A stretch of 64,000 bases of DNA. It comes from CBDCDJ01 sp965215355 (GTDB lineage Bacteria > Deinococcota > Deinococci > Deinococcales > Trueperaceae). Within the stretch, counting starts at the first letter, position 1; each line of letters begins with the position of its first letter. Shown here piece after piece: positions 16,327-24,888 of this stretch. Position numbers and translations under genes: made by a program. Location of the stretch: contig CBDCDJ010000007.1 of assembly GCA_965215355.1 (NCBI GenBank), positions 806,001-870,000 on the forward strand. The letters run 5' to 3'. The notes below the pieces were generated by a model that made no database searches, was not told where the DNA came from, and saw nothing but the letters and a program-made list of their open reading frames with translations.

Positions 16327-16412
16327 CCAGGCCGCAGGCCGCGTGAAGAAAAGCGTCACGCAGCCTTCACACTCGGCGACTTTCTCTTCGCCCCTTCTCA
16401 CCTCGCGTTAGG

Positions 16413-16418
16413 TAAACT
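16413..16418 (+). promoter_or_regulatory. -10 box of bamA, leaderless type
   Basis: TAAACT five bases before the bamA ATG at 16424. Its divergent partner lies at 16321-16326. Confidence 0.55.
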
Positions 16419-16423
16419 GCCCT

Positions 16424-19156
16424 ATGTTTTCGAAACGACGCTTTCCTCGCTGTCTGCCCCCTCGTTGTCTGCCAAGCTTGCTTTTATCCCTCCTGGCAAC
16501 CGCCGCCCTCGCCCAAGCCCCCACCGTGTCGGGGCCTTTGCAAGAAATCCGCATCACGGGGGCGACCAGCGGCGAAGACCTGATTCGCACCTTTCTGGTC
16601 GCCCGGCCCGGCGTCCCGGCCGAGCAAATCGACTTGGAAGCCGAGCGCAACCTGGTTTACTCGATAGGTAGCTACGCGGCGGTCACGGTCAGTTTAGAAG
16701 ACCGGGGCGGCGGCCCCATCCTGTTCGTCAACGTCGTCGAAAACCCGCGCATCGGCGCGGTCGACGTGGCGGGCGTGACCGTCGCCGACCCCGAGCGGCT
16801 CGAGCAAATCGTCACCGAGGCGCACCTGCTCGACCCCGGCAACCTGTTCAACACCGACCAGGCGCAAGACGCCGTAGCAACTCTGCAGCGCGTGTACCGG
16901 CAGAACGGCTTTCCCTTCGACGTGCCGGTCACTTTAGACGTGACGCCATTGCCGGACAGTGATACCGAGGGCGAAGTTGCCGAGGTTGACGTTGCTGCGG
17001 TCGACGTTGCCGAGGGCGAAGAAGCGCCCGTCGCGCTAACCTACACCGTCACCGAGGACGCGCCGCTCACGGACGTGGTCTTTGAGGGCAACACCGTGCT
17101 GGACGAGGACACGCTGGAAGGTATTTTCAGACCCCTCGAGCGGGCTCGAGCGTTCAACATCCAGGCCTACTTGACGGCTGTTCAAGAGGTCAACCAGCGC
17201 TACGAAGACTTGGGCTACCGAGACAGCGGTGTAAACGAGGCCGCGACCGCGCTGGTAGACGGTACGCTCAATGTCGCGGTGCGCGAACTGCGCGTCGGCA
17301 GCTACGACACCACCGCCATCGGGGTCGACCCGAGCGAATTCACGCTGCAGCCCGGCGACCTCTACAACTACGACACGCTGTTAGAAGACGTCCGCCGTCT
17401 GGCGCAGGGCCGCACCACCGACATCGCCATTCAACAGCCGCCGCTGATTCTGAGTTCGGGCGACGTGCGCGTGACTTTCCGCACCGGCCCGCCCGAAACC
17501 GCCGGCCCTGTCGACGCAGTGCAAGTCGAGGGCAACACCGTCGTGCCGACCGAGGACCTGCTGGCAATTTTGAAGCTCAGGGAGGGCGATACTTTCACCT
17601 CGACCCTGGCCGCGGAAGACTTCGCCAACATCGTCAAGCTCTACAGCGACCGGGGCTACGTCGTCGCGACGAATCCGAACTTCAACTACCTCGACGGGGT
17701 GTACGTCCAGCGCGTCACCGAAATCAAAATCGCTGGTTACAAGGTCACGTTTGAAAACGATACTCACCGCACGAAAGACTTCGTGGTTACGCGCAACTTG
17801 CCCCCGGTGGGCAGCGTGGTGAACTACAACGACATCGACAACGGTTTGCGCACCTTGGCGCGCTCCGGCGCTATTCAACCCTTGGGCCGCCCGCTCGAGC
17901 CCACCGACCAGCCCGACGAGGCTGTCGTCAACGTCATTGTGCGCGAACAGCGCACCGGCAACTTTCAGCCGGGTTTGCAGTACGACACCTTGAAAGGCTT
18001 CTCGGCCGCGGTGAGTTTCGGCGACACCAACTTCTTGGGCCGCGCCCACACCTTCAACGCCGAGGCGACCGCGCAAACTTCAGACGTGGGTTTTCAGGTC
18101 GGGGCCAGCGTGAGCTACTCGGTCCCGTGGCTTTACCTCGACCTGCTCGACTTTCAAGAAGTGCCCACGTCTGTATCGGGCTCGCTGTTCAGCACCGTCG
18201 AGACGGACAAGTCGCTTACCCAGAACGGCCAGGTCAAGGTGTGTTTGGACCCCGAGGAGCGCGCCGCCAACAGCTGCGACCCGAGCGAGCGGGTGTTCGT
18301 GGGCGAGTACACGCGCCGCGACAGCGGTTTGGGCTTCGGCGTGGGGCGGCGGATTTTGCCCGACACCACGCTGCGCGTCGCGGCGCGCGGCACCTACTCG
18401 GCCTACTTGCTCGAGCCGGCCGGCGACTGCATCCTGGACGCCGAAGGCAAGCTGCCGCCCAACTGCGCCCTGCCGGAGGACCAAGCGCGGCCCAACCTGC
18501 CGCAGAGCGGTCTGTCGGCCTCGGTGGACGCGACGGTCATGTTCGACAACCGCGACAATCTCGACTTCCCGCGGCGCGGCGTGGCGGCCAGCGGCAGCGT
18601 CGGGGTGGGCTTCGGCAACGACTACCGCAACCCCGACACGAACCAGCAGCAGGGCTACACCTACTTTCCCCTGGAGTTCGGCGTCAAAAGTTACCTGGCC
18701 TTGGCCGACCTGGTCCCGGGTGTGACCGACACCAACCACGTGTTCGCGGGCAAAGTCAACGTGGGCTACCAGGTCGGCGGCGACTACCCGGTGGACAAGT
18801 ATTTCCGGGTCGGCCAGACCCTGGTCGAAAGCACGCTCATCCGGGGCTACGGCCGGGAAGACTTCAACCCCTCGCAGGCCTACGCCGTCGGCACCGTGGA
18901 GTACCGCTACGACTTCGGGCTGAGCACGGTCGCCACCCAGACCCTTATCGGCATCGTGTTTTTAGACGTCGGCTACGCGTCTTCGGTGCCCGGTTTCGAC
19001 GACTACGGCGCACCGATTTTCGCGGGTGCGGGCGTCGGGGTGCAGGTCAACCTGGGCTTCAGCGCCCTTGGGTTCTTCCCGCTACGCTTCGACTACGGTT
19101 TCAGCGAGCGCCACCCGAGCGGCGTGTTCAGCTTTCGGGTGGGGCCGGTGTTCTAG
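16424..19156 (+). CDS. bamA: BamA/Omp85 outer-membrane assembly protein
   Basis: A 910-residue exported protein that folds beta-barrels into the outer membrane. A signal peptide ends near ALAQA (residue 31). Several POTRA repeats fill residues 35-520; IKIAGYKVTFENDTHRTKDF and the repeated EGNT-V segments are typical. The C-terminal barrel (about 540-910) has alternating aromatic strands, VDATVMFDNRDNLDFPRRG, the VRGY-like block LIRGYGREDF, and a terminal F for Bam recognition. At 910 residues it is longer than E. coli BamA (810), fitting extra POTRA domains and an acidic insert near 190. Monocistronic. Confidence 0.92.
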   Translation: MFSKRRFPRCLPPRCLPSLLLSLLATAALAQAPTVSGPLQEIRITGATSGEDLIRTFLVARPGVPAEQIDLEAERNLVYSIGSYAAVTVSLEDRGGGPILFVNVVENPRIGAVDVAGVTVADPERLEQIVTEAHLLDPGNLFNTDQAQDAVATLQRVYRQNGFPFDVPVTLDVTPLPDSDTEGEVAEVDVAAVDVAEGEEAPVALTYTVTEDAPLTDVVFEGNTVLDEDTLEGIFRPLERARAFNIQAYLTAVQEVNQRYEDLGYRDSGVNEAATALVDGTLNVAVRELRVGSYDTTAIGVDPSEFTLQPGDLYNYDTLLEDVRRLAQGRTTDIAIQQPPLILSSGDVRVTFRTGPPETAGPVDAVQVEGNTVVPTEDLLAILKLREGDTFTSTLAAEDFANIVKLYSDRGYVVATNPNFNYLDGVYVQRVTEIKIAGYKVTFENDTHRTKDFVVTRNLPPVGSVVNYNDIDNGLRTLARSGAIQPLGRPLEPTDQPDEAVVNVIVREQRTGNFQPGLQYDTLKGFSAAVSFGDTNFLGRAHTFNAEATAQTSDVGFQVGASVSYSVPWLYLDLLDFQEVPTSVSGSLFSTVETDKSLTQNGQVKVCLDPEERAANSCDPSERVFVGEYTRRDSGLGFGVGRRILPDTTLRVAARGTYSAYLLEPAGDCILDAEGKLPPNCALPEDQARPNLPQSGLSASVDATVMFDNRDNLDFPRRGVAASGSVGVGFGNDYRNPDTNQQQGYTYFPLEFGVKSYLALADLVPGVTDTNHVFAGKVNVGYQVGGDYPVDKYFRVGQTLVESTLIRGYGREDFNPSQAYAVGTVEYRYDFGLSTVATQTLIGIVFLDVGYASSVPGFDDYGAPIFAGAGVGVQVNLGFSALGFFPLRFDYGFSERHPSGVFSFRVGPVF

Positions 19157-19244
19157 CGGTCTCGCCAGACCAGCTCCTCGGCGTCCGCACAAGGTTCTCG
19201 TTCTCGAGTTGACCGGAAAAACCAACCGGAAAGGGTATGAGATT

Positions 19245-19730
19245 ATGACGACCGAGCAAGCTTTCACCAAGTCGCTGGTGCCGTGGCTCGAGCGCCACGA
19301 AGGGGACTGGTACGGCACCTACGTCCACGTCGACGCCGACGGGCGAGAGGTCGACCGGCACGTCTCGCACCTCGTCTCGACCTTTCCCGGGGACGGCCCC
19401 GACTACCACCAAATCAACCGTTACGCCTGGGCGGACGGGCGCGTCGAGGAACACCTGTTTCCCGGCACCTTCGACCCGGCGAGCGGGCGCGTCCTTTTCG
19501 ACACCGAGCGCATCGACGGCTGGGCTCGAGGGCTGGACGACCGCCACGTGCAACTGCAGTTCACCTACAAGGGCGGCTCCGAGTACTACGTGTACGAGTT
19601 CATCCACTTGTCCGACAGCGAGCGCTACCGCACCCGCACCTGGCACTGGTACGACGGCGACGGCAAACTGTACAAGCGCACCCTCATCGCCGAAACCCGC
19701 GACGCCGGCCCCGAGCATGACGGCATCTAA
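19245..19730 (+). CDS. Calycin-like (possibly DUF3598-type) small protein, tandem copy 1
   Basis: A 161-residue soluble protein with the pattern GDWYGTYVHVDADGREVDRH, QINRYAWADGR and TRTWHWYDGDGKLYKRTLIAETRD. This suggests an antiparallel beta-barrel of the lipocalin/calycin kind and recalls DUF3598, though family membership is uncertain. It is clearly paralogous to the next gene, which overlaps it by 14 bp. ATG at 19245 has AAGGG about ten bases before it. Ligand and function unknown; the region suggests a small hydrophobic or CoA-linked metabolite (inference). Confidence 0.65.
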   Translation: MTTEQAFTKSLVPWLERHEGDWYGTYVHVDADGREVDRHVSHLVSTFPGDGPDYHQINRYAWADGRVEEHLFPGTFDPASGRVLFDTERIDGWARGLDDRHVQLQFTYKGGSEYYVYEFIHLSDSERYRTRTWHWYDGDGKLYKRTLIAETRDAGPEHDGI

Positions 19731-20184
19731 ATCGCTGGTCGAAGCCCTGCCGCTGCTGGCGCGCAACGCGGGCGACTGGTACGGCACTTATGTTCACCTG
19801 GACGAGGCCGGCAAGGTGCTCGACCGCCACGCCTCCCACCTCAACCCGGTGATGACCGAAGGCGAAAGCAGCTACACCCAGACCAACCGCTACACCTGGG
19901 ACGATGGGCGCGAGGTGAGTTATACGTTCACCGGCACTTTGCAAGGCGACCGCGTCGTTTACGACACCGAACGCATTTACGGCGAAGCTTGGGAAGCCGA
20001 CGCCGACACCCTCATTTTGAAGTTCCGCTACAAAGACGACCCCGACAAGTACGTCTACGAGTACATCCACCTCTCCGCCGACGACCAACACCGCACCCGC
20101 GTGTGGCACTGGTTCGACGAGCGCGGCGAGGTTTACAAACGCACGCTGATTAAGGAAACCAGAGAAGTACCGAGTGCCGAGTAG
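19717..20184 (+). CDS. Calycin-like small protein, tandem copy 2
   Basis: A 155-residue paralogue of the preceding gene, sharing GDWYGTYVHLDEAGKVLDRHASHL, TQTNRYTWDDGR and TRVWHWFDERGEVYKRTLIKETRE. The pair probably arose by tandem duplication. Its last codons (VPSAE then TAG) are written by the left arm of an NNCGAGT repeat starting at 20166, so the repeat has supplied a new C-terminus. Function unknown. Confidence 0.65.
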   Translation: MTASKSLVEALPLLARNAGDWYGTYVHLDEAGKVLDRHASHLNPVMTEGESSYTQTNRYTWDDGREVSYTFTGTLQGDRVVYDTERIYGEAWEADADTLILKFRYKDDPDKYVYEYIHLSADDQHRTRVWHWFDERGEVYKRTLIKETREVPSAE

Positions 20185-20247
20185 CGAGTAGCGAGAAAAG
20201 GCGGGTTCGTACCAAACTCGGTACTCGGCACTCGCAAACTCGGTACT
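20166..20247. repeat. Intergenic NNCGAGT modular inverted repeat, best copy
   Basis: The left arm from 20166 has four 7-base units (ACCGAGT, GCCGAGT, AGCGAGT, AGCGAG). The right arm to 20247 holds the complement with units in another order (ACTCGGT, ACTCGGC, ACTCGCA, ACTCGGT). The arms could fold to a long hairpin after transcription. The element overlaps the end of the upstream gene and lies 21 bp before the DsbA-like gene. Confidence 0.7.
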
Positions 20248-20268
20248 GAAGAAGGTTGGAGACATTTT

Positions 20269-20883
20269 ATGGAAACTGTAACCGCCTACTACGACTACCT
20301 CTGCCCCTTCGCGCAGCGCGGCATGGAGCTTGCCGCGCAAGTCGCCGAGCCGCTGCAGCTCACCTTCGACTGGCGGCACTTCAGCCTTTACCAGGGCAAC
20401 TACCAGGGGGAGGACGATTGGCAGCTGTGGGAGGACGAGCTGCAGACCGGCGACAAGGACGGCGGCAAGGGCTTGCTGCCTTTTTTAGCGTCGCACGCCG
20501 CGCGGGACTTGGGCGACGCCGAGGCGTTTCGGCTCGAGCTGGCGAGAGCCCACCACGTAGACGACCGTCCCTACACCCTGCAAACCGTTTTATCCGTGGC
20601 CGAGCAGGTGGGCCTGGACCCGGACGCGCTGCAAGAGAAACTGACAGACCCCGGCCTGCGCCGCGCGCTCGCTAAAGAACACGCCCATTCCGCCGCCAAC
20701 CACGTCACCGGCACGCCGACCTTTCGCTTCGCGTCGGGCGACCAGGCTTACTTCCGCGCGGCGGACCTGCCCGCCACCCAGGACGGCGCGGTCAAACTCT
20801 TCTCGACCTACCGCACCCTGCTGACCGAGTTCCCATTCGTGCAAAACGTCAAACGCTACTACGAAGTGCGCCGACCGGGTTGA
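20269..20883 (+). CDS. DsbA-family thioredoxin-fold protein with CPFA active site
   Basis: A 204-residue thioredoxin-fold protein of the DsbA/FrnE group without signal peptide, so cytoplasmic. The active site is YDYLCPFAQRG, with one cysteine near residue 12; the second CxxC cysteine is alanine. The cis-proline loop is present as VTGTPTFRF near residue 147. A single-cysteine site suggests glutathione-S-transferase-like or isomerase use, as in the 2-hydroxychromene-2-carboxylate isomerase branch, rather than disulfide oxidation. Its stop overlaps the next start. Confidence 0.75.
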   Translation: METVTAYYDYLCPFAQRGMELAAQVAEPLQLTFDWRHFSLYQGNYQGEDDWQLWEDELQTGDKDGGKGLLPFLASHAARDLGDAEAFRLELARAHHVDDRPYTLQTVLSVAEQVGLDPDALQEKLTDPGLRRALAKEHAHSAANHVTGTPTFRFASGDQAYFRAADLPATQDGAVKLFSTYRTLLTEFPFVQNVKRYYEVRRPG

Positions 20884-21503
20884 GCGTGGCAGAGGCGTAC
20901 GAGTTCGCAGGTTTCGGCGACGCGTCGGGCATCGGGGCGCGCCCGGCGGTGGTGGTGGTGGACTTTATCAAAGGCTTCACCGACGCGAATTGTCCACTTG
21001 GCTCTAATTTAGACAGCGAGGTCGAGGCGACGTGTAAGTTGCTCGAGGCCGCCAGGGCGCGCGAGCTGCCCGTCTACTTCACCACCGTCGTCTACGGCGA
21101 GGCGGACCAACGCGCGGGCTATTTTCTTAAAAAGGTGCCCGCCCTGGGCGTGCTCAGCCCCGAAAGCGTCTGGGTCGAACTAGACGACCGGTTGGAACGC
21201 CGGGCGAGCGAGCCTCTTTTTGTCAAACGCTTCGCCAGCGCTTTTTTCGGGACCGACCTGAACGCCTACCTCGCCTTCGAGCGGGCGGACACGGTCATCG
21301 TCGCGGGCTGCACCACCTCGGGCTGCGTGCGCGCGACGGCGGTGGACGTGCTGCAGTACGGCTACCGCGTCGTCGTGCCCGAAGACTGCGTGGGCGACCG
21401 CTCGAGGGAGGCGCACGTCGCGAACCTGCGCGACATCCAAACCAAATACGGGGACGTTTTGCCGTTGAACGAGGTGTTGGAAAAGTTGGCGAAGACGGCG
21501 TGA
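20880..21503 (+). CDS. Isochorismatase-family amidohydrolase (N-carbamoylsarcosine amidase/maleamate amidase type)
   Basis: A 207-residue cysteine hydrolase. The catalytic triad is visible: aspartate in VVVVDFIKGF (about residue 28), lysine in FVKRFASAFFGT (about 117) and nucleophile in AGCTTSGCVRATAVD (about 151). This group hydrolyses amides such as N-carbamoylsarcosine, maleamate or ureidoacrylate. TTG at 20880 overlaps the previous stop as TTGA, implying coupling; GTG at 20886 is an alternative. With the cyclic amidohydrolase at 31432 it could form an imidase/half-amidase pair (inference). Confidence 0.8.
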   Translation: MSVAEAYEFAGFGDASGIGARPAVVVVDFIKGFTDANCPLGSNLDSEVEATCKLLEAARARELPVYFTTVVYGEADQRAGYFLKKVPALGVLSPESVWVELDDRLERRASEPLFVKRFASAFFGTDLNAYLAFERADTVIVAGCTTSGCVRATAVDVLQYGYRVVVPEDCVGDRSREAHVANLRDIQTKYGDVLPLNEVLEKLAKTA

Positions 21504-21603
21504 GCCTGGAAGAGGTTTCGACAGCTCGAGACCGAACCCTCAGCGCTCGGTTAAGCCGCCCAGGTCGTCGACTTTTTGCACTCGAGGGAAGACCCCCGGC
21601 TTC

Positions 21604-22053
21604 TCAAAGCGGCGGCAAGTCCAAAAGCTGCAACCCCGTCCGCAGGTCCGTCGCCCGCGACAAAATTCCCTCGTAACTCAGCATTGTAAACTCGACGGCG
21701 AAGGCTTTCGCGCTCACGACGTGCCCACCTAGAAGCTTGACGTCGTTGCCCGTTCTCGAGCTTAAGCTCAGGTGCAAGTGAACGTGGGGTGCACCGTCCA
21801 GGGTGCTTATCAAGCCGTGCCCTCCGACGATTTCGTAAGCGCCCGCAAAGGTGAGGGGCTCGAGCCGCGCTCCTTTTTCGAAGTCGAAGGCGCTCAAGAC
21901 GACCTCGCTCAGGCCGCCGAGCAAGAAGACGTTCGCCGCGCCGACGCCGTGGGTCTCGGCAACCCGCGCGAAACCTTCGTGCAGGTCGGCATGGTTCGTC
22001 AGGGTGCCTGCGTAAACGCGAGCGGTTTCAGAGATGTGTTTGAGACGGACCAT
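21604..22053 (-). CDS. PPC/DUF296-domain protein
   Basis: A 149-residue protein almost entirely a PPC (DUF296) domain. APHVHLHLSLSSRTGNDVKLLGGHVVSA contains the metal-binding histidine pattern H-x-H-x-H followed by GGH. In bacteria such proteins stand alone, form trimers and have no settled function. It lies 30 bp downstream of the CoA-transferase gene on the same strand, so probably in one operon under the GntR promoter region. Confidence 0.8.
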   Translation of the reverse strand: MVRLKHISETARVYAGTLTNHADLHEGFARVAETHGVGAANVFLLGGLSEVVLSAFDFEKGARLEPLTFAGAYEIVGGHGLISTLDGAPHVHLHLSLSSRTGNDVKLLGGHVVSAKAFAVEFTMLSYEGILSRATDLRTGLQLLDLPPL

Positions 22054-22083
22054 AGCAAAAGCGACGAGGCGCGAGTCTCGTCG

Positions 22084-23286
22084 CTAAACCACCCCTTCGG
22101 CGCGCAACGTGTTCAGTTCGTCGGCCGAGAGGTTGAGGAGCGACCCCAAAACCTCGTCCGTGTGCTGGCCCAGCAGCGGCGGGGGCGTGTAACTGTCGCC
22201 GCCCGTGTCGGAAAACTTGACCGGGTTACCGGGCATCTTGACGCGGCCGCCCTCGGGGTGCTCGACCTCGACGACCATGTTGCGGGCGACGACCTGCGGG
22301 TCTCTCAAAGCTTGCTCTACGCTGTTGACGGGGGCACAGGGAATCCGCGCCGCGCGCAGCTTTTCAATCCAGTGAGCTTGGGTGTTCGTCTTGAACACCT
22401 CGCTCAGCGTCGCGTCGATGAGGGTTTGATTCTTCCAACGCCCCGGCTGCCCCTTGTTTTCTTCTGTACCGAGTTCGGGGAGGTCTAACAGGTCCATCAG
22501 GTTCGCCCAAAAGTTGTCGGTGATGACCGCGACGATGAGGTAGCCGTCGCGGCACGGGAAAGTGTTGTAGGGCACGTGGACGAAGTGGGCGTTGCCGAGT
22601 TTGTCGGGTACTTCGCCGGAGAGATGGTACATCGTCGCCATGTAGTTCAGCAGGCTGATTTGCGCGTCGAGCATGGAGACGTCCACGTGCTGCCCCCGCC
22701 CCGTCGTTTCCCTCGCCAGAAGCGCCGCGAGCACGCCGACGACGCCCATCAGCCCGCCACCCAAGTCACCTACCGGGATACCCGAGCGCGTCGGCGGCCC
22801 GCCCGGCTGTCCGGTGATGCTCATGCCGCCCCCCATCGCCTGCGCCACCATGTCAAAGGCGGGCCGTGCGGTGTCGGGACCGGTCTCGCCAAAACCGGTG
22901 ATGGTGCAGGTCACGACGCGCGGGTTGACCTCGGCTAAGCGCGCGTGGTCGATTTTGAGGCGTTCGGTGACGCCCGCGCTGAAGTTGTCTAAAACGACGT
23001 CGGTACGCGTCACCAGCTCGTAAAAAAGCGCCAGGCCGCGCTCGTCTTTGAGGTTGAGCGTCACACTTTTTTTGTTGCGGTTCAGCGTCAGAAAGTACGC
23101 GCCCATGCCGTGCAGGCTGTTTTTGGGGTCGCCCGCCAACAGGCGGCGCGTGCCCTCGCCCGTGCCGGGCGGCTCTATTTTGATGGTCTCCGCGCCCAGG
23201 TCGGCGAGCATCATCCCGGCGTAGGGGCCGGAGAGCATGTGGGTCAGGTCGAGCAGGGTGATGCCGGTGAGCGGTTTGGCGTTCAC
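22084..23286 (-). CDS. CaiB/BaiF class III CoA-transferase (first of two)
   Basis: A 400-residue class III CoA-transferase. The N-terminus ITLLDLTHMLSGPYAGMMLADLGAETIKIEPPG is the family CoA-binding block. The catalytic aspartate, which forms the aspartyl-CoA anhydride, sits in GFGETGPDTARPAFDMVAQAMGG near residue 169. Substrates in this family include formate, succinate, (R)-citramalate and benzylsuccinate; sequence alone does not choose. Divergent from gntR and followed by the PPC gene. ATG at 23286. Confidence 0.9.
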   Translation of the reverse strand: MNAKPLTGITLLDLTHMLSGPYAGMMLADLGAETIKIEPPGTGEGTRRLLAGDPKNSLHGMGAYFLTLNRNKKSVTLNLKDERGLALFYELVTRTDVVLDNFSAGVTERLKIDHARLAEVNPRVVTCTITGFGETGPDTARPAFDMVAQAMGGGMSITGQPGGPPTRSGIPVGDLGGGLMGVVGVLAALLARETTGRGQHVDVSMLDAQISLLNYMATMYHLSGEVPDKLGNAHFVHVPYNTFPCRDGYLIVAVITDNFWANLMDLLDLPELGTEENKGQPGRWKNQTLIDATLSEVFKTNTQAHWIEKLRAARIPCAPVNSVEQALRDPQVVARNMVVEVEHPEGGRVKMPGNPVKFSDTGGDSYTPPPLLGQHTDEVLGSLLNLSADELNTLRAEGVV

Positions 23287-23355
23287 GGGTAGCTCGTCCC
23301 CCCAAGCACCCGGCGTGTAGCGAGGAACGACGGAGCCGCGTCACACCCGGCCCTC

Positions 23356-23367
23356 GGCACCTGACAC
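23356..23367. repeat. GGCACCTGACAC, copy of a short intergenic repeat
   Basis: The 12-mer GGCACCTGACAC is repeated in inverse orientation at 60881-60892, inside a GGTGCC-A-GGCACC dyad. Both copies are intergenic. Confidence 0.35.
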
Positions 23368-23434
23368 TCGACCCTCTCTTTCGTCACCGCTTCGCTTTTC
23401 ACACCTTCCGAACACCTTTCACGCTTAAGGCTAT

Positions 23435-23448
23435 AATGTTATAATATT
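23435..23448. promoter_or_regulatory. Candidate GntR operator overlapping the gntR promoter
   Basis: AATGTTATAATATT is a one-mismatch version of the palindrome AATGTTATAACATT at 43076-43089. It overlaps two TATAAT boxes (23432-23437 and 23440-23445) between the divergent caiB and gntR genes, a good place for autoregulation and control of the CoA-transferase operon. Confidence 0.55.
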
Positions 23449-23482
23449 TACGGAGCACGGTTGGACATTCTCTAAGGACGCC

Positions 23483-24205
23483 ATGAACCAGATCGACAGA
23501 AGCTCGCCTACGCCTCTCTACTCGCAGCTCAAGGCGATTTTGCTGCAAAAAATCGCGGACGAGTGGGGGCCGGGGCAGCTTATTCCGGGGGAGAGCGCCC
23601 TTGAGGCCACCTACGGCCTGAGCCGCATCACCGTGCGGCAAGCTCTGGGTGAACTTGTCAACGACGGCTACCTGTACCGCCAGCGAGGGCGCGGCACCTT
23701 TGTCAAACACACCAAGTTTACCCACGACCCCGCGCAGCGTCTGGCGCTCACCGACACCATGCGGCAGCAGGGCGTCACCCCGGGCTGGCGCGTGCTGGAC
23801 AGCGGCCCGTGCGAGGCGACCCCGGACCTCGGCGAGCGGCTGGGCGTGGCGGCGGGCTCGAGCGTCTTCATCCTGAAACGCTTGCGCCTGGCCGACCAGG
23901 AGGCCATCGGCTACCACCTCGCTTACGTGCCGGGGGCGCAGGCCGAGTACATCGACGCGGGCGCGTTCGAAGAGGACGGCTCGCTGCACTACTTGCGCCG
24001 CGTCCCCGGCATGGCGGGCAGCAAGGCGCACCGGACGTTGGAGGCGAGGGGCTCGAGCGAGACCGTCGCCAAGCACTTAAACATCCGTACGGACGACCCC
24101 GTCTTGCACATCGAGCGCGTCACCGTCGCGGCGGACGGCAGCCCGCTGGAACTGTTGAGCGCCACCTACCGGGGCGACCGGTTCAGGTACACCATCTCGA
24201 TTTAG
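23483..24205 (+). CDS. GntR-family regulator, HutC/UTRA subfamily
   Basis: A 240-residue repressor-type regulator. Residues 8-75 are the winged helix: PLYSQLKAILLQKIADEW, GESALEATYGLSRITVRQALGELVNDG and RQRGRGTFV are textbook GntR. Residues 95-235 are a UTRA effector domain with LGVAAGSSVFILKRLRLAD and EGxS-type motifs. The effector is unknown; the adjacent CoA-transferase suggests a carboxylic acid or CoA ester. A near-palindrome in its own promoter is the likely operator. ATG at 23483. Confidence 0.9.
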   Translation: MNQIDRSSPTPLYSQLKAILLQKIADEWGPGQLIPGESALEATYGLSRITVRQALGELVNDGYLYRQRGRGTFVKHTKFTHDPAQRLALTDTMRQQGVTPGWRVLDSGPCEATPDLGERLGVAAGSSVFILKRLRLADQEAIGYHLAYVPGAQAEYIDAGAFEEDGSLHYLRRVPGMAGSKAHRTLEARGSSETVAKHLNIRTDDPVLHIERVTVAADGSPLELLSATYRGDRFRYTISI

Positions 24206-24218
24206 CAAAGAAAGGAGG

Positions 24219-24300
24219 AAGTACCGAGGACCGAGTACCGAAAAAAGGCGAAACCGCGCCGCCCTCGTTACTTGTTACCCGAGCCTCGCTACTCACTCTC
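24219..24300. repeat. Intergenic NNCGAGT repeat element
   Basis: The left arm has TACCGAG, GACCGAG and TACCGA in tandem. The right arm (from about 24264) has GTTACCCGAG, CTCGCTACTC and ACTC units in opposite sense. It fills the gap between gntR and the next gene, which starts two bases after it. Confidence 0.55.
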
Positions 24301-24301
24301 A

Positions 24302-24802
24302 ATGGTAGACGAAAAAATGACGACACCCTACGGCATGGACCTGAAAGTCGACTACGGCGAAACGCTGCACCGCCCCTACCAATGCTTCATGGGGCGTTGG
24401 GAAGGCCTGTGCAAAACGTTTACGGCGCGGGGCGAGTTCGTCGAGTCTACGGGCGTGCACATGAACGTCTTTTGGACGGACGAGAACACCTGGCACCTGC
24501 ACGAACACTTCGACAACCTGTTCGAAGTCGGCGAGACGGTGTTTCACAGCGACATCCACGTCGAGGGCAAATACTGCCACTCCAAAAACGACTCCAAAAA
24601 CGACATGGTGACGATTACCGGCAGCGAAATCACGCCCTACAACTACGTGTTCACCATCGACTCTAAAGTGACCCACACCCTCGTCTACAACAACCACTAC
24701 TTTTTGGACCCCGACACGCGCCGCATCATCACCCACAAAACGCGCGGGGGCGAGACGCACATCTACCAGATTCAGGATTTCGCGCGGGTGGTTCAACCTT
24801 GA
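24302..24802 (+). CDS. Calycin-like protein of unknown function
   Basis: A 166-residue soluble protein rich in aromatic beta-strand segments: CFMGRWEGLCKTFTARGEFVES, WTDENTWHLHEHFDNLFEVGE and YVFTIDSKVTHTLVYNNHYFLDPDTRR. The GRWEG opening followed by a strand-rich body resembles the tandem proteins at 19245 and 19717 and lipocalin-like DUFs. ATG at 24302 is used, with ATG 24317 equally possible; neither has a clear ribosome site. Flanked on both sides by NNCGAGT repeats. Confidence 0.6.
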   Translation: MVDEKMTTPYGMDLKVDYGETLHRPYQCFMGRWEGLCKTFTARGEFVESTGVHMNVFWTDENTWHLHEHFDNLFEVGETVFHSDIHVEGKYCHSKNDSKNDMVTITGSEITPYNYVFTIDSKVTHTLVYNNHYFLDPDTRRIITHKTRGGETHIYQIQDFARVVQP

Positions 24803-24870
24803 GAGCGCCGAGTTTGCGAGTAGCGAGAAAAAGCAGGGCGTACCGAACTCCTTACTCGGCACTCGCTATT
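24803..24870. repeat. Intergenic NNCGAGT repeat element
   Basis: GCCGAGT, TTGCGAGT and AGCGAG on the left and ACTCGGCACTCGC on the right, with a short AAAAAGCAGGGCG centre. Third copy within 4.7 kb. Confidence 0.6.
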
Positions 24871-24888
24871 TATTAAGGAAAGGCTGCG

